From Candidatus Methylaffinis lahnbergensis (GTDB lineage Bacteria > Pseudomonadota > Alphaproteobacteria > Rhizobiales > Beijerinckiaceae): a stretch of DNA of 35,191 nt. Position 1 is the first letter of the stretch. Each line of letters starts with the position of its first letter. The notes under the pieces were generated by a model that worked only from the letters and a program-made list of their open reading frames with translations, did no database searches and was not told the origin of the DNA. The translations under genes and the position numbers were made by a program. Positions 26,668 to 34,971 of this stretch are shown piece by piece. The stretch spans positions 1 through 35,191 of the forward strand of contig PEFW01000031.1 in the NCBI GenBank assembly GCA_002890675.1. Direction: 5' to 3'.

Positions 26668-27264
26668 TCACCGCAGCGCTTTTTCAATCCCGGGCAAAAT
26701 CGCTTCCCGATAGCTCTCCTCGGTGATCGGCCCGACAAAACGATAGGCGATGGTGCCGTCGCCCTTGACAACAAAAGTTTCGGGCACGCCATAAACGCCA
26801 AAGTCGATCGCGGTTCGGCCCTTGCGGTCGGCGCCGATTTTCGCGAAGGGATCGCCTGCCTCGGCGAGAAAGCCTCTGATGTTTGCCGGGTCGTCCTTGT
26901 AGGCGAGCCCAAATAGCCGTACCCCGGCGCGCGACAGAGCAGGATCCGCGGAAAGCCGCATGATCAGCTCATGCTCCTGGTGGCAGGGCACACACCAGGA
27001 GGCAAACACATTGACGAGCGTCACTTTGCCGAGGTGGAGATCCGCATCCGAAAATCCCGGCTTGTCCGGCAGCCCTTCGACGGGCGGCAAGGCGAAGGGC
27101 GGCACTTCTCTCCCGATGAGCGCGGACGGCAGAAGCGACGCATCGCCGGAATAGAGCCGGATTACGAACAGCACCGCCAGCGCGGCGAAAACGGTTAGGG
27201 GTACAAAAACGAGAAGCGGCCTGCGCGTCGGCTTCGCTTCTGGCCGTGGCGCCGTTGCCGTCAT
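26668..27264 (-). CDS. ccmG: Cytochrome c maturation thiol-disulfide protein CcmG/DsbE
   Basis: CcmG reduces apocytochrome c before heme ligation in the periplasm. The 198-residue protein has an N-terminal signal anchor (about residues 16-38), a thioredoxin fold with the active site WCVPCH near residue 90, the CcmG-specific acidic region and the cis-proline in GVPETFVVKGDG. It is the last gene of ccmC-ccmD-ccmG, with one base after the ccmD-side overlap, so it is in the same operon. Confidence 0.94.
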   Translation of the reverse strand: MTATAPRPEAKPTRRPLLVFVPLTVFAALAVLFVIRLYSGDASLLPSALIGREVPPFALPPVEGLPDKPGFSDADLHLGKVTLVNVFASWCVPCHQEHELIMRLSADPALSRAGVRLFGLAYKDDPANIRGFLAEAGDPFAKIGADRKGRTAIDFGVYGVPETFVVKGDGTIAYRFVGPITEESYREAILPGIEKALR

Positions 27265-27265
27265 C

Positions 27266-27436
27266 CTATTCGAAGCTTTCCGGGTCCCGGTCTTGGCGGG
27301 TCCCGCGCGACAACGACGAAAGCGCCTGTTTCAAGCGCATGTAATCGGCCAGGATAGTCACGATCATTCCCGTCACGATCACGAAGGCAAGGGCATAGGC
27401 CGCGATGACGAAGCCAAAGTGCGGATCATGGCTCAT
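27266..27436 (-). CDS. ccmD: Heme exporter protein CcmD
   Basis: The 56-residue protein (MSHDPHFGFVIAAYALAFVI followed by a short basic tail) is a single-span membrane protein that helps load heme onto CcmE with CcmC. Size, the FV..AYA motif and its place between ccmC and ccmG identify it. The start overlaps the ccmC end by 11 bases, indicating translational coupling. Its stop is one base before the ccmG start. Confidence 0.88.
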   Translation of the reverse strand: MSHDPHFGFVIAAYALAFVIVTGMIVTILADYMRLKQALSSLSRGTRQDRDPESFE

Positions 27437-28208
27437 AAGCGGCCTCCCAGGCGGATGATGCGCCCGCGCGGCCCTGCTCCTCCGCACCCGCCGCCAGGAT
27501 CGACAGGCGGCGCAGGCGCCTGCGGAGGATCTCGTTGCGGATCGCCATGAGATAGAGCGTGACAAACAAAAACGTGAAGGCGAATGCCATCACCACGAGC
27601 GGCCACAGCATGGACGGCGCGATCGCGGGTCCGCCGAGGCGGAAGACCGAGGCCGGCTGATGCAGGGTGTTCCACCAATCGACGGAAAATTTGATGATCG
27701 GAATGTTGACCGCCCCGACTAGGGTGAATATCGCGGCCGCGCGGGCCGCCTTGCCCGGATCCTCGATCGTGCGCCACAAGGCGACGAGGCCGAGATAGAT
27801 CAAGAAAAGCACGAGAACCGAGGTAAGGCGCGCATCCCAAACCCACCACGCGCCCCACATCGGCTTGCCCCAGAGCGAGCCGGTGCCAAGGCAAAGCAAA
27901 GTGAAACCGGCGCCAAGCGCCGCCGCCGGCTTCTGCGCCGCGTCGGCGAGCGGGTGCCGCCAGACGAGCGTGCCAAGCGCCGCCGAGGTCATGACGACAT
28001 AGATCGCCATGGCAAGCCAGGCCGCGGGCACGTGCAGATACATGATCCGGACCGACTCGCCTTGCTGATAATCGGGAGGCGCGACGAACCAGGCGAGATA
28101 AAGGCCAACGCAAAGCAAGAGCGCGGTGAGCGTCGCAGATAACGGCACAAGCACTCCGGCAAGCCGCAAGAAATTAGCTGGGTTCGCGTAATTCGACATG
28201 ATTTTCAT
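27426..28208 (-). CDS. ccmC: Heme export/handling protein CcmC
   Basis: CcmC is the integral membrane heme handler that loads heme onto CcmE. The 260-residue protein has six hydrophobic segments and the tryptophan-rich periplasmic signature GAWWVWDARLTS (WWxWD), with the flanking histidines expected in IMYLHVPAAWL and TLHQPAS. The start may be ATG 28208 or 28199 (MSNYANP); neither has a strong ribosome binding site. ccmA and ccmB are not present; the gene begins right after tRNA-Ala, so the operon is split here. Confidence 0.93.
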   Translation of the reverse strand: MKIMSNYANPANFLRLAGVLVPLSATLTALLLCVGLYLAWFVAPPDYQQGESVRIMYLHVPAAWLAMAIYVVMTSAALGTLVWRHPLADAAQKPAAALGAGFTLLCLGTGSLWGKPMWGAWWVWDARLTSVLVLFLIYLGLVALWRTIEDPGKAARAAAIFTLVGAVNIPIIKFSVDWWNTLHQPASVFRLGGPAIAPSMLWPLVVMAFAFTFLFVTLYLMAIRNEILRRRLRRLSILAAGAEEQGRAGASSAWEAAYEP

Positions 28209-28225
28209 CTAAGTTCGAACATACG

Positions 28226-28267
28226 AAAACGGAGGTTGCATGAAGTGCGGCAAAACGCTCCGGTTTT
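28226..28267. terminator. Possible hairpin terminator between tRNA-Ala and ccmC
   Basis: AAAACGGAG (28226-28234) can pair with CTCC-G-GTTTT (28258-28267), leaving one bulged G. Read leftwards, it ends in a T run after the stem. It may terminate tRNA transcription. The loop is long, so confidence is low. Confidence 0.3.
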
Positions 28268-28270
28268 GGC

Positions 28271-28346
28271 TGGTGGAGCTGAGGGGAATCGAACCCCTGA
28301 CCTCTGCAGTGCGATTGCAGCGCTCTCCCATCTGAGCTACAGCCCC
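28271..28346 (-). tRNA. tRNA-Ala (anticodon CGC)
   Basis: The minus strand folds into a complete cloverleaf of 76 nt including an encoded CCA. The acceptor stem GGGGCTG/CAGCTCC contains the G3-U70 pair that defines alanine tRNAs. The D arm has AGCTCAG...GGGAGAGC, the anticodon loop is ATCGCAC with anticodon CGC, and the T arm has GGGGTTCGATTCCCC. It reads GCG codons, which are abundant in this genome. Confidence 0.96.
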
Positions 28347-28504
28347 CAAAATCGCTGTTTACGCGAGTGGTTACGCGCACGCAAGGTTGTTGGCTCCGGC
28401 CGGACCTAGCCATCGAATACATCGCGGCACGTGTCAGCTCCACTTGCCAGCGAGACCAGGGCCGCGTAAACGAGCCTAGTCCAAGCAAGCGTTCCGGAGT
28501 TCCA

Positions 28505-28795
28505 ATGCGCGCACTTCTCGACGTGTTTTTAATCGTTCTACAGCTTTATTGGTGGGTGATTATCGCCGCGGCGATACTCTCCTGGCTCGTCGCCTTCAAT
28601 GTCGTCAACCGCTATAACGATGTCGTCCGATCGATTTGGAACTTCGTCACCGCGTTGACGGAACCGCTGCTCCGCCCGATTCGGGGATTGATACCGAATC
28701 TTGGCGGCATAGATATTTCGCCGCTTATTTTGCTTTTGCTGATTTATTTTCTCCAACAAGTAATCTATATGTATATTTATCCGAACGTGTTCTAA
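28505..28795 (+). CDS. YggT family integral membrane protein
   Basis: The 96-residue protein has two hydrophobic segments (about 8-32 and 70-92) and the family motif WNFVTALTEPLLRPIRGLIPN between them, diagnostic of YggT (DUF/Pfam YGGT), a small membrane protein with proposed roles in osmotic response and cell division. GGAG (28496-28499) supports ATG 28505. It precedes a yggU fragment, the conserved partner. Confidence 0.9.
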   Translation: MRALLDVFLIVLQLYWWVIIAAAILSWLVAFNVVNRYNDVVRSIWNFVTALTEPLLRPIRGLIPNLGGIDISPLILLLLIYFLQQVIYMYIYPNVF

Positions 28796-28802
28796 ACTCG
28801 TC

Positions 28803-29003
28803 TTGAGCAATCTTCCGTGGAGTTTGCGCGGCGACAATCTGGTTTTGTCCGTCCGCTTGACCCCCAAAAGCGCCTGCGACGAAATCGGCGGCAGTTATCA
28901 TCTTGCCGATGGCCGGACGGTTTTGAAGGTGCGGTTGCGGGCGCTCGTTTCGCAGACGCTTGCGCTACATCTCCCAGGTGGCATGGTCGCCAACGCCGGC
29001 TAG
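28803..29003 (+). pseudogene. YggU/DUF167 protein, truncated after about 49 codons
   Basis: From a TTG at 28803 the sequence reads SNLPWSLRGDNLVLSVRLTP ... LADGRTVLKVRLRA, the N-terminal half of the DUF167 (YggU) fold. After about 28950 the expected PPEGGAANxALxxLLA region is missing and an unrelated 17-residue tail leads to a stop at 29003. The normal next gene folD is also missing. The loss coincides with the junction where secG is cut. Confidence 0.75.
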
Positions 29004-29080
29004 GTCCTCCCGATATTGCACTGCTCGTAGTCGTCAAATGTACTATCAGTAATGACAGTTGTTATTTTTGGGTTTATAAG

Positions 29081-29272
29081 ATGGGGCAGATGGAGGTCAC
29101 CGCCGAGGTCTTGGCGCAACGTATCCTGTCCTTGCTGCCGCGGGATGGGACTCCCGTCCTCAACCGCGTCATGCGGGTGATGTTATCGCGCCAATTGGAG
29201 ATTCAGATCGGGCCCGATCTCTATTTCGCGGCCCGCGACCTGCTTTTCCAAAGTGGCCGTCGCACGGGTTAG
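29081..29272 (+). CDS. Short hypothetical ORF, probably the N-terminal stub of a longer gene
   Basis: The 63-residue frame begins MGQMEVTAEVLAQRILSLLP, followed by RDGTPVLNRVMR and LYFAARDLLFQ. The pattern LLP.DGTPV.N......Y..ARD.L resembles winged-helix segments found next to restriction-modification methyltransferases, but I cannot name it firmly. Its last seven codons (SGRRTG and the stop) are read antisense from the secG fragment, so the original gene was probably longer and was cut at about 29250. Confidence 0.4.
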   Translation: MGQMEVTAEVLAQRILSLLPRDGTPVLNRVMRVMLSRQLEIQIGPDLYFAARDLLFQSGRRTG

Positions 29273-29403
29273 CGCGCTTGCCTTGCCGCGTCCGGTCATG
29301 ATGCCGCCGCCCCGCCCACGCCAAGGGCTCCGCTCTCGGAGCGCTGCAAGAGCACGGTCGCGACGAGGAGGACGACGATCATGAGATGAACAACGATGAA
29401 CAC
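29250..29403 (-). pseudogene. secG: secG (preprotein translocase subunit), frameshifted and truncated
   Basis: On the minus strand from a GTG at 29403 the frame reads VFIVVHLMIVVLLVATVLLQ RSESGALGVGG (two segments), the first helix and the LLQRSE.GALG signature of SecG. The frame then meets a stop at 29298-29296. Shifting by one base in the Gly-rich run restores MTGRGKASALTRATATL, also SecG. Homology ends at about 29250, so the second helix is gone. Its position after tpiA (440 bp) is the normal alphaproteobacterial order. Confidence 0.75.
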
Positions 29404-29545
29404 CGTGGCATGGAAAGAACTCTCAATCGGAGGCTTGCCGCCGAACCAAGCGAGGCAGACCGAGCGGGAGTTTGAATTTGCGCCCTTTTTTCGATCTCGT
29501 AGCCGCGTGGCTAGATGGGCCGCCTCGCATATCCTCTGAAGTTCG

Positions 29546-29585
29546 ATTCAAAATTCATATGAGATATTCAAAATTCATATGAGAT
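29546..29585 (+). repeat. Exact tandem duplication of a 20-bp AT-rich unit
   Basis: ATTCAAAATTCATATGAGAT occurs twice with no spacer (29546-29565 and 29566-29585). It lies 82 bp upstream of the AT-rich orphan ORF at 29668. It may be a promoter-linked duplication or a scar of insertion. The stretch 29404-29667 otherwise shows no gene. Confidence 0.8.
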
Positions 29586-29667
29586 CATGTGGAGAACGGC
29601 AATTTGGCATTGCCGACGTATCCGCGAATCAGCAATAATGGAGAAATTTCGATGTAAGGAAACCATC

Positions 29668-29874
29668 ATGTCAAGAACATGTATCCTTCTTATGGAAGGT
29701 GGTGTCGTGCTTAAGCAAGTAACCCTTGAAAGTGGACAAACCACTTTGGGAAAAGTCTATTCTGTTTCAACAAGAAGAACCTCCGAAGTTTGGCAAGCAG
29801 GAAATTTAGAACAAGCCTTAGAGTACTACAATACCGAACTAGATCGGTGCACGGGTCTAGTGCTTCACCGGTAA
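29668..29874 (+). CDS. AT-rich orphan ORF of unknown function
   Basis: The 68-residue frame begins [20 protein letters not shown] and continues [20 protein letters not shown], ending [17 protein letters not shown] is 7 bases before the ATG. Codons are clearly AT-richer than in any neighbouring gene, which indicates recent acquisition. The middle ([17 protein letters not shown]) looks like a TPR-type helix pair, but one only. The frame converges with tpiA and overlaps its end by 10 bases. An upstream ATG at 29638 would add 10 residues. No family is recognised. Confidence 0.55.
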   Translation: MSRTCILLMEGGVVLKQVTLESGQTTLGKVYSVSTRRTSEVWQAGNLEQALEYYNTELDRCTGLVLHR

Positions 29875-30623
29875 ACACCGGCAATCGCCATGAACTCGGC
29901 GCAGCTTAGGCTCGCGCCGCCGACGAGCGCGCCATCGACGTCTTCGACCGACAGAAGTTGCGCGGCATTGGCGGGGTTGACCGAGCCGCCATAGAGAATG
30001 CGCAAATTGGCGCCCTGGCCCGGCAGATGCTGGTTCATCCGTTCACGGATAAAGCCGTGCATTTCGGCGATGTCCTGCGGCGTGGGCGTAAACCCCGTGC
30101 CGATCGCCCAGACCGGCTCATAGGCGATAACAATGCGTCCCGGCGGCGAATTATCCGGAATCGAACTAGCCAGTTGCTTGCCGACGATAGCCAAGGCGCC
30201 ACCCGCGTCCCGCTCGGCTCTCGTTTCGCCGACGCAAATGATCGCCATAAGCCCCGCGCCCAGCGCCGCCTTGGCCTTGGCGCGAACTTGCTCGTTGGTT
30301 TCGTGGTGGCCGGCGCGGCGCTCCGAATGGCCAAGGATCACATAGGTAGCACCCGCGTCCTTGAGCATTTCGGCGGAAATATCGCCGGTGAAGGCGCCGC
30401 TTGCTTCGGCATGGCAATCCTGGCCGCCAACTCCTACTTTTGTGCCTTCGCAAATCGCCGTAACGGCCATGAGCAAGGTCGCCGGGGGACAAACGACAAT
30501 CTCCGCCTTTCCCGCGCCGCCCGCGGCCACGGCCTTGCAAATCGAGGCGGCCTCATTGAGGCTTTCGCGCAAACCGTTCATCTTCCAGTTGCCGGCGACG
30601 AGGGGGCGTGTTCGGTGGATCAT
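29865..30623 (-). CDS. tpiA: Triosephosphate isomerase TpiA
   Basis: TpiA interconverts DHAP and glyceraldehyde-3-phosphate. The 252-residue TIM barrel has the active-site lysine in AGNWKMNG, the histidine in ILGHSERR, the catalytic glutamate in [12 protein letters not shown] and the phosphate loop [10 protein letters not shown] and LVGGASL. It is divergent from ppiD with 113 bp between them, a conserved alphaproteobacterial arrangement. It would use the DHAP from the aldolase at 22130-22786. Confidence 0.97.
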   Translation of the reverse strand: MIHRTRPLVAGNWKMNGLRESLNEAASICKAVAAGGAGKAEIVVCPPATLLMAVTAICEGTKVGVGGQDCHAEASGAFTGDISAEMLKDAGATYVILGHSERRAGHHETNEQVRAKAKAALGAGLMAIICVGETRAERDAGGALAIVGKQLASSIPDNSPPGRIVIAYEPVWAIGTGFTPTPQDIAEMHGFIRERMNQHLPGQGANLRILYGGSVNPANAAQLLSVEDVDGALVGGASLSCAEFMAIAGVYR

Positions 30624-30736
30624 GCGGAAAGTTTCCGGTTTTTTCCGCGTTGCATGCGGGGCTTCATCTTTTTATAGTCTCCCGCCAATATGGAAAAGCC
30701 CGGCCCCACGGAACCCCCGTAAAGAGACCCCTTCAC

Positions 30737-32650
30737 ATGCTCCAACCAAAGCGTGCCTCGGCACGAGACTGGATCGGCCGGATCGTCACGGCAGTCCTGA
30801 TGGGCTTGATCATCCTCAGTTTCGCGATCTGGGGCATCGGCGACATTTTCCGCGGTTTCGGCGCGAACAATCTCGCCCAGGTCGGCAGCATCGAAATCGG
30901 CGCCGACACATACCGCAACGCCTATCAGGCCGAATTGCAGACTATGCAGCGGGCCGAACACCGCAACATCACCAATGAGGAAGCGCACCAATATGGTCTT
31001 GACGGGCAGGTTCTCTCCCAACTCGTCAACGAGGCCACGCTCGATGACCAGGCCCGCAGGCTAGGGCTTGCGATAAGCGACGGGGACATCAAAAAGGCGA
31101 TAGTGAACGACGACAATTTCAAGGGCATGACTGGCCGGTTCGATCGCCAGGCGTTCGACGCGTTTCTCCGCGGCGAAGGATTTACCGAAAAGACCTACGT
31201 GCGGCAGCAACGCGGTGTCCGTTTACGCCGCCAAATCGTCGATGCGCTGACCAACGGTGTCCAATTGCCGAAGGCTTTGCTGGAGGCCATTTTCCGTTTT
31301 CAAATGGAAACCCGTAGCGTCGATTACATCTTGTTTCCCAGCGCGGGCGCGGACCAGTTGCCCGCCCCTTCCCAGGAAGAGCTGAAAGGATACTTCGAAA
31401 GCACCCAGCAACTTTATGCCACGCCTGAATTTCGCGGCCTCGTCATCGTGGCGGTTACGCCGGCCTCGATCGCCAAACCAGATGACGTCTCCGACACCGA
31501 CGCGCGAAACCGCTACGAGGAAGTCAAGAACGAGCGTTTCGGGGCGCCGGAAAAGCGCGAGGTCGAGCAAATTCTCTTTGCGAGCGATGCGGAGGCCAAG
31601 GAGGCACGTGCAAAACTCGATGCCGGAAAGACTTTCGACGAGCTTTTGCGGGAAAAAAATCTTACCCCCAAGGATGCGAGCCTCGGCACCGTCGCCCGGA
31701 CCGGCCTCGTCGACAAGAACGTCGCGGACGCCGCCTTCTCGCTCAAGGAAGGCGAAGTCAGCGTGCCGGTCAAGGCGCAATTCGGCACGGTCATTCTGCG
31801 CGCTGGCAAAATCATCGCATCGACCGTCAAGCCTTATTCCGACGTCGCCGTCGAACTCAAACGCGAGATCGCCCTGAAGCGCGCGCAAAGCGAGATCACC
31901 CGGCTTCATGACGCGATCGAGGATCAGCGCACGTCCGGAAAACCACTGACGGAGGCCGCGAAAAGCGCCGGCCTCGAACCACGGGTCATCAGTGCGATCG
32001 ATGCGACCGGCAACGATTCGCAAGGCATACCGGTCAAGGATTTGGTTGATGGCGCGGCCCTCCTCAAAGCGGCGTTTGCCTCGGACATCGGCGTCGACAA
32101 CGATACGTTGAGAGTGCATGGCGGCGGCTATCAATGGTTCGAAGTCACCAAGATCGACAAGGCCCGCGAGAAAACGTTCGACGAAGCGAAGGCGGAAGTC
32201 GAGAAGGCCTGGCGCGAGGACAAGGCGGAGAAGCTGTTGTCGGCGAAGGCGGCGGAACTCGTCAAGAAGCTCGACGCCGGCGAAAGCATGGCGGCCATTG
32301 GCGTGGCGGAAGGCAATCTTGCGGTCAAGCATGCGAGCGATGTGAGGCGCGGCGGGTCGAGCGGCCTCGCGCTCAATGTCGTCACCCAGATATTCAACGT
32401 CGGCGTGCATCGCGCGGGGTCGGTCGTCAGCGAGGACGGCGGCCGGATTTTGTTCCAGGTCGTCTCCTCCACCACCCCGGCCTTTGACCCCGAAGCTGCC
32501 GAACTCACCAACATCCTGGGCGACGTGAAGCGTGGATTTGACGAGGATGTGACCGCGCAATATCTCGCGAAACTTGAAAGCGATATCGGCGTGAAACTCA
32601 ACACCAAGGTGTTGTCCGCCGCGACCGGCGTCTCTCCCGGCGACTTTTGA
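30737..32650 (+). CDS. ppiD: Membrane-anchored peptidyl-prolyl isomerase/chaperone PpiD (SurA N-domain)
   Basis: The 637-residue protein is anchored by one N-terminal helix (about residues 14-36, IVTAVLMGLIILSFAIWGIG), followed by a SurA_N-type chaperone domain (about 40-240), a parvulin-like domain (about 270-360, REVEQILFASDAEAKEAR ... FGTVILRAGKI) and a C-terminal chaperone part. It assists folding of secreted proteins at the periplasmic face of the inner membrane. ATG 30737 begins the basic segment before the helix. Its TTGA end may couple it to trpE. Confidence 0.9.
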   Translation: MLQPKRASARDWIGRIVTAVLMGLIILSFAIWGIGDIFRGFGANNLAQVGSIEIGADTYRNAYQAELQTMQRAEHRNITNEEAHQYGLDGQVLSQLVNEATLDDQARRLGLAISDGDIKKAIVNDDNFKGMTGRFDRQAFDAFLRGEGFTEKTYVRQQRGVRLRRQIVDALTNGVQLPKALLEAIFRFQMETRSVDYILFPSAGADQLPAPSQEELKGYFESTQQLYATPEFRGLVIVAVTPASIAKPDDVSDTDARNRYEEVKNERFGAPEKREVEQILFASDAEAKEARAKLDAGKTFDELLREKNLTPKDASLGTVARTGLVDKNVADAAFSLKEGEVSVPVKAQFGTVILRAGKIIASTVKPYSDVAVELKREIALKRAQSEITRLHDAIEDQRTSGKPLTEAAKSAGLEPRVISAIDATGNDSQGIPVKDLVDGAALLKAAFASDIGVDNDTLRVHGGGYQWFEVTKIDKAREKTFDEAKAEVEKAWREDKAEKLLSAKAAELVKKLDAGESMAAIGVAEGNLAVKHASDVRRGGSSGLALNVVTQIFNVGVHRAGSVVSEDGGRILFQVVSSTTPAFDPEAAELTNILGDVKRGFDEDVTAQYLAKLESDIGVKLNTKVLSAATGVSPGDF

Positions 32651-32661
32651 ACCGCTGGCCG

Positions 32662-34176
32662 ATGTTCGAACCGTCGCTTGAGGCCTGCGCGCGAAGCTAC
32701 GAGGCGGGACAAGCCTGCCTCGTCTCCACCCGCCTCGCCGGCGATCTCGAAACGCCTGTTTCGGCCTTTTTGAAATTATCGGCGGGCCGCGCGGGGCGAA
32801 TTTTTCTGCTCGAATCGGTTGAAGGTGGTGCCGCGCGCGGCCGCTTCTCGATGATCGGCCTCGATCCGGATATTGTCTGGCGCGTCTCTGGCGGGAAAGC
32901 CGAGATCAATCGCCGCGCCCGCACCGATCCCGGCGGTTTTTCGCCGTCCGCCAGCCCGCCTCTCGTGGCGTTGCGCGAGCTGATCGCGGAATCGCGGATC
33001 GAGACTGCCGGCGATCTCCCCCCGATGGCGGCGGGCATCTTCGGCTATCTCGGCTACGATATGGTCCGCCAGATGGAGCGCCTTGCCGAAGCACGGCCAG
33101 ATCCAATTGGAGTGCCAGACGCGCTCATGCTGCGCCCGACCGTGATGGTGGTTTTCGATGCGGTCAGGGACGAAATCATCGTCGTCACGCCGTTGCGCCC
33201 GGACCGAAATAGCGTGTTTCGCGCCGCCCATGATAGCGCGCTGGAACGCCTCGAATCCGTGGTCGCCACCCTCGAAGGTCCGACGCGCAGGCCCCATGCC
33301 GGCGATCCGGCGTTGACCACGGATCGGCCACGCTCGAACACGCCGAAAAAGCGCTTTCTCGAGATGGTCGAGCGCGCCAAGGATTATATCCGCGCCGGCG
33401 ACATTTTTCAGGTTGTCCTTTCGCAGCGGTTTTCGGCGCCTTTCCCTCTACCCGCCTTTGTGCTCTACCGGGCGCTGCGGCGAATCAACCCGGCGCCGTT
33501 TCTCTGCTTCCTCGATTTCGGATTGTTCCAGATCGTCTGTTCGAGCCCGGAAATTCTGGTGCGCGTGCGGGGCGGGAAAGTCACCATAAGGCCGATCGCG
33601 GGCACCCGCTGGCGCGGCAAGACGAAGGCCGAGGACGAGCGTCTGGCGGCGGAGCTCTTGGCCGACGAAAAGGAATGCGCCGAGCATTTGATGCTGCTCG
33701 ATCTCGGCCGCAACGACGTCGGGCGCGTCGCCGAAACAGGCTCGGTCGAGGTGACCGAGAAATTCGCGATCGAGCGGTACAGCCATGTCATGCATATCGT
33801 CTCGAACGTCGAAGGCAGGCTCGACGCCAAGCACGATGTGATCGATGCTTTGTGCGCGGGGTTTCCGGCCGGCACTGTTTCCGGCGCGCCAAAAGTGCGG
33901 GCGATGGAAATCATCGACGAACTCGAGGCCGACAAGCGCGGCATCTATGGCGGCTGCATCGGCTATTTCGGCGCCGTGGGCGAGATGGACACCTGTATCG
34001 TCTTACGCACCGCGATCATCAAGGATGGAACGATGCATGTTCAGTCAGGCGCTGGGATCGTCTATGATTCCGATCCGGCGGCCGAACAGCGCGAGTGCGT
34101 CGACAAGGCGCAAGCCTTGTTCCGCGCCGCCGAGGAGGCGGTCCGCTTCGCGACACGGGCCAAGCGCGGGCCGTGA
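32662..34176 (+). CDS. trpE: Anthranilate synthase component I TrpE
   Basis: TrpE makes anthranilate from chorismate with ammonia or, with TrpG, glutamine. The protein (504 residues from ATG 32662, 509 from a TTG at 32647 overlapping the ppiD stop) has the N-terminal feedback-binding domain with LLESVEGG, and the chorismate-binding signature IAGTRWRGKTKAEDERLAAE (about 310-330; W replaces the usual P), then AEHLMLLDLGRNDVGRV, FPAGTVSGAPK and GCIGYFG. It is not fused to TrpG, unlike TrpE(G) of rhizobia. The usual next genes trpG, trpD, trpC do not follow. Confidence 0.96.
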   Translation: MFEPSLEACARSYEAGQACLVSTRLAGDLETPVSAFLKLSAGRAGRIFLLESVEGGAARGRFSMIGLDPDIVWRVSGGKAEINRRARTDPGGFSPSASPPLVALRELIAESRIETAGDLPPMAAGIFGYLGYDMVRQMERLAEARPDPIGVPDALMLRPTVMVVFDAVRDEIIVVTPLRPDRNSVFRAAHDSALERLESVVATLEGPTRRPHAGDPALTTDRPRSNTPKKRFLEMVERAKDYIRAGDIFQVVLSQRFSAPFPLPAFVLYRALRRINPAPFLCFLDFGLFQIVCSSPEILVRVRGGKVTIRPIAGTRWRGKTKAEDERLAAELLADEKECAEHLMLLDLGRNDVGRVAETGSVEVTEKFAIERYSHVMHIVSNVEGRLDAKHDVIDALCAGFPAGTVSGAPKVRAMEIIDELEADKRGIYGGCIGYFGAVGEMDTCIVLRTAIIKDGTMHVQSGAGIVYDSDPAAEQRECVDKAQALFRAAEEAVRFATRAKRGP

Positions 34177-34587
34177 GCAGTAGGATTGCCGCCACCGCGA
34201 TCCATACAACCCCGCAAGCCTGGGCACTTTTCCGATGTTGCGGACCTCACCAAAAAGTTTCACGTGAAACCGAGACCTGGGCGCGGGGATGTTCTCATTT
34301 GTTCGAAGGGACAGGTTGCAACGGCGGATGAGATCCGGGACCCTTTGGGGGATCGCTGCGGCTGGGAATCGCTGGTTGAGGATTGAGAGGACGCTGTCCC
34401 TTGGCTTTACGCCCGCAATTTTGGGCTTTTCTCGCGCGGCCGCTAGCTCTAGCGAACGGGGGCCCTCTCCGGTGACGGGCGCTGCTCGCGCCGGCCAGTC
34501 GTGGTGTTTGACGCGTGCGATCGCGGGCAAGACGCTGGCGGTTCGCTTGAACGCATGACGCGCGAAGAGCCCCAGGCGATTGCCGAA
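34177..34587. other. Non-coding stretch after trpE
   Basis: No gene is recognised between trpE and the IS110 remnant. The one clear element is the parS-like palindrome at 34256-34271. A reading frame through it gives VSRET, as in the N-terminus of RsmG where parS often lies, but the following residues do not match RsmG. Confidence 0.4.
34256..34271. promoter_or_regulatory. parS-like site (ParB binding)
   Basis: The 14-bp perfect palindrome GTTTCACGTGAAAC (34257-34270) equals the core of the bacterial parS consensus TGTTTCACGTGAAACA; only the two outermost bases differ (A and C here). Such sites are bound by ParB and usually cluster near the chromosome origin. One exact 14-mer by chance is unlikely in a window this size. 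Confidence 0.65.
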
Positions 34588-34881
34588 CGGCTCGGCACGA
34601 AGGTCGCTGCTCCCGTCTACAAAAAAGCCGGTCTCTCGTCGCCGGGGTTGCCCCGTGACGCGGCAATCCGGGAGATGGAAGGGCGCGCTGCATTGGCGGC
34701 GGCAGGGCTAGGGTGCGGGCGGCGCTTTTCATGGGCGCGCTTGTCGCGGCGGCGCCAACCCGCTGCCGCGGGCCTTCAGGCAGCGCCTCGTCGAGGCCGG
34801 CAAGTCGAAACTTGTCGCGATCATCACGGTGGCGCGCAAGCGGTTGACCATCCTCAACGCCGTGCTGCGGGACACAAACCA
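34588..34881 (+). pseudogene. IS110-family transposase, decayed C-terminal remnant
   Basis: Fragments in different frames give IAERLGT, VAGVAP, then CIGGGRARVRAALFMGALVA and RAFRQRLVEAGKSKLVAIIT VARKRLTILNAVL (two segments), in the order found at the end of IS110-family transposases (helix-hairpin region and C-terminal domain). There is at least one internal stop (34654) and a frameshift near 34755. No right terminus is recognised. Confidence 0.75.
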
Positions 34882-34971
34882 TGGCGTGATGTCGCAAAGG
34901 ACCAGGCTCGCGCCAAACCTTAGATCTGATGGCGAGCCAAACGTCCGTGGCAGCCGAACGAGTCAAGGCTG

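Noticed and set aside
31223..32560. 445-codon open frame antisense to ppiD
   Set aside because: Composition typical of a shadow frame; ppiD has clear domains on the plus strand.
34095..34331. rsmG fragment carrying the parS site
   Set aside because: VSRET is present in one frame but the following residues do not resemble RsmG; the pentapeptide simply follows from the palindrome.
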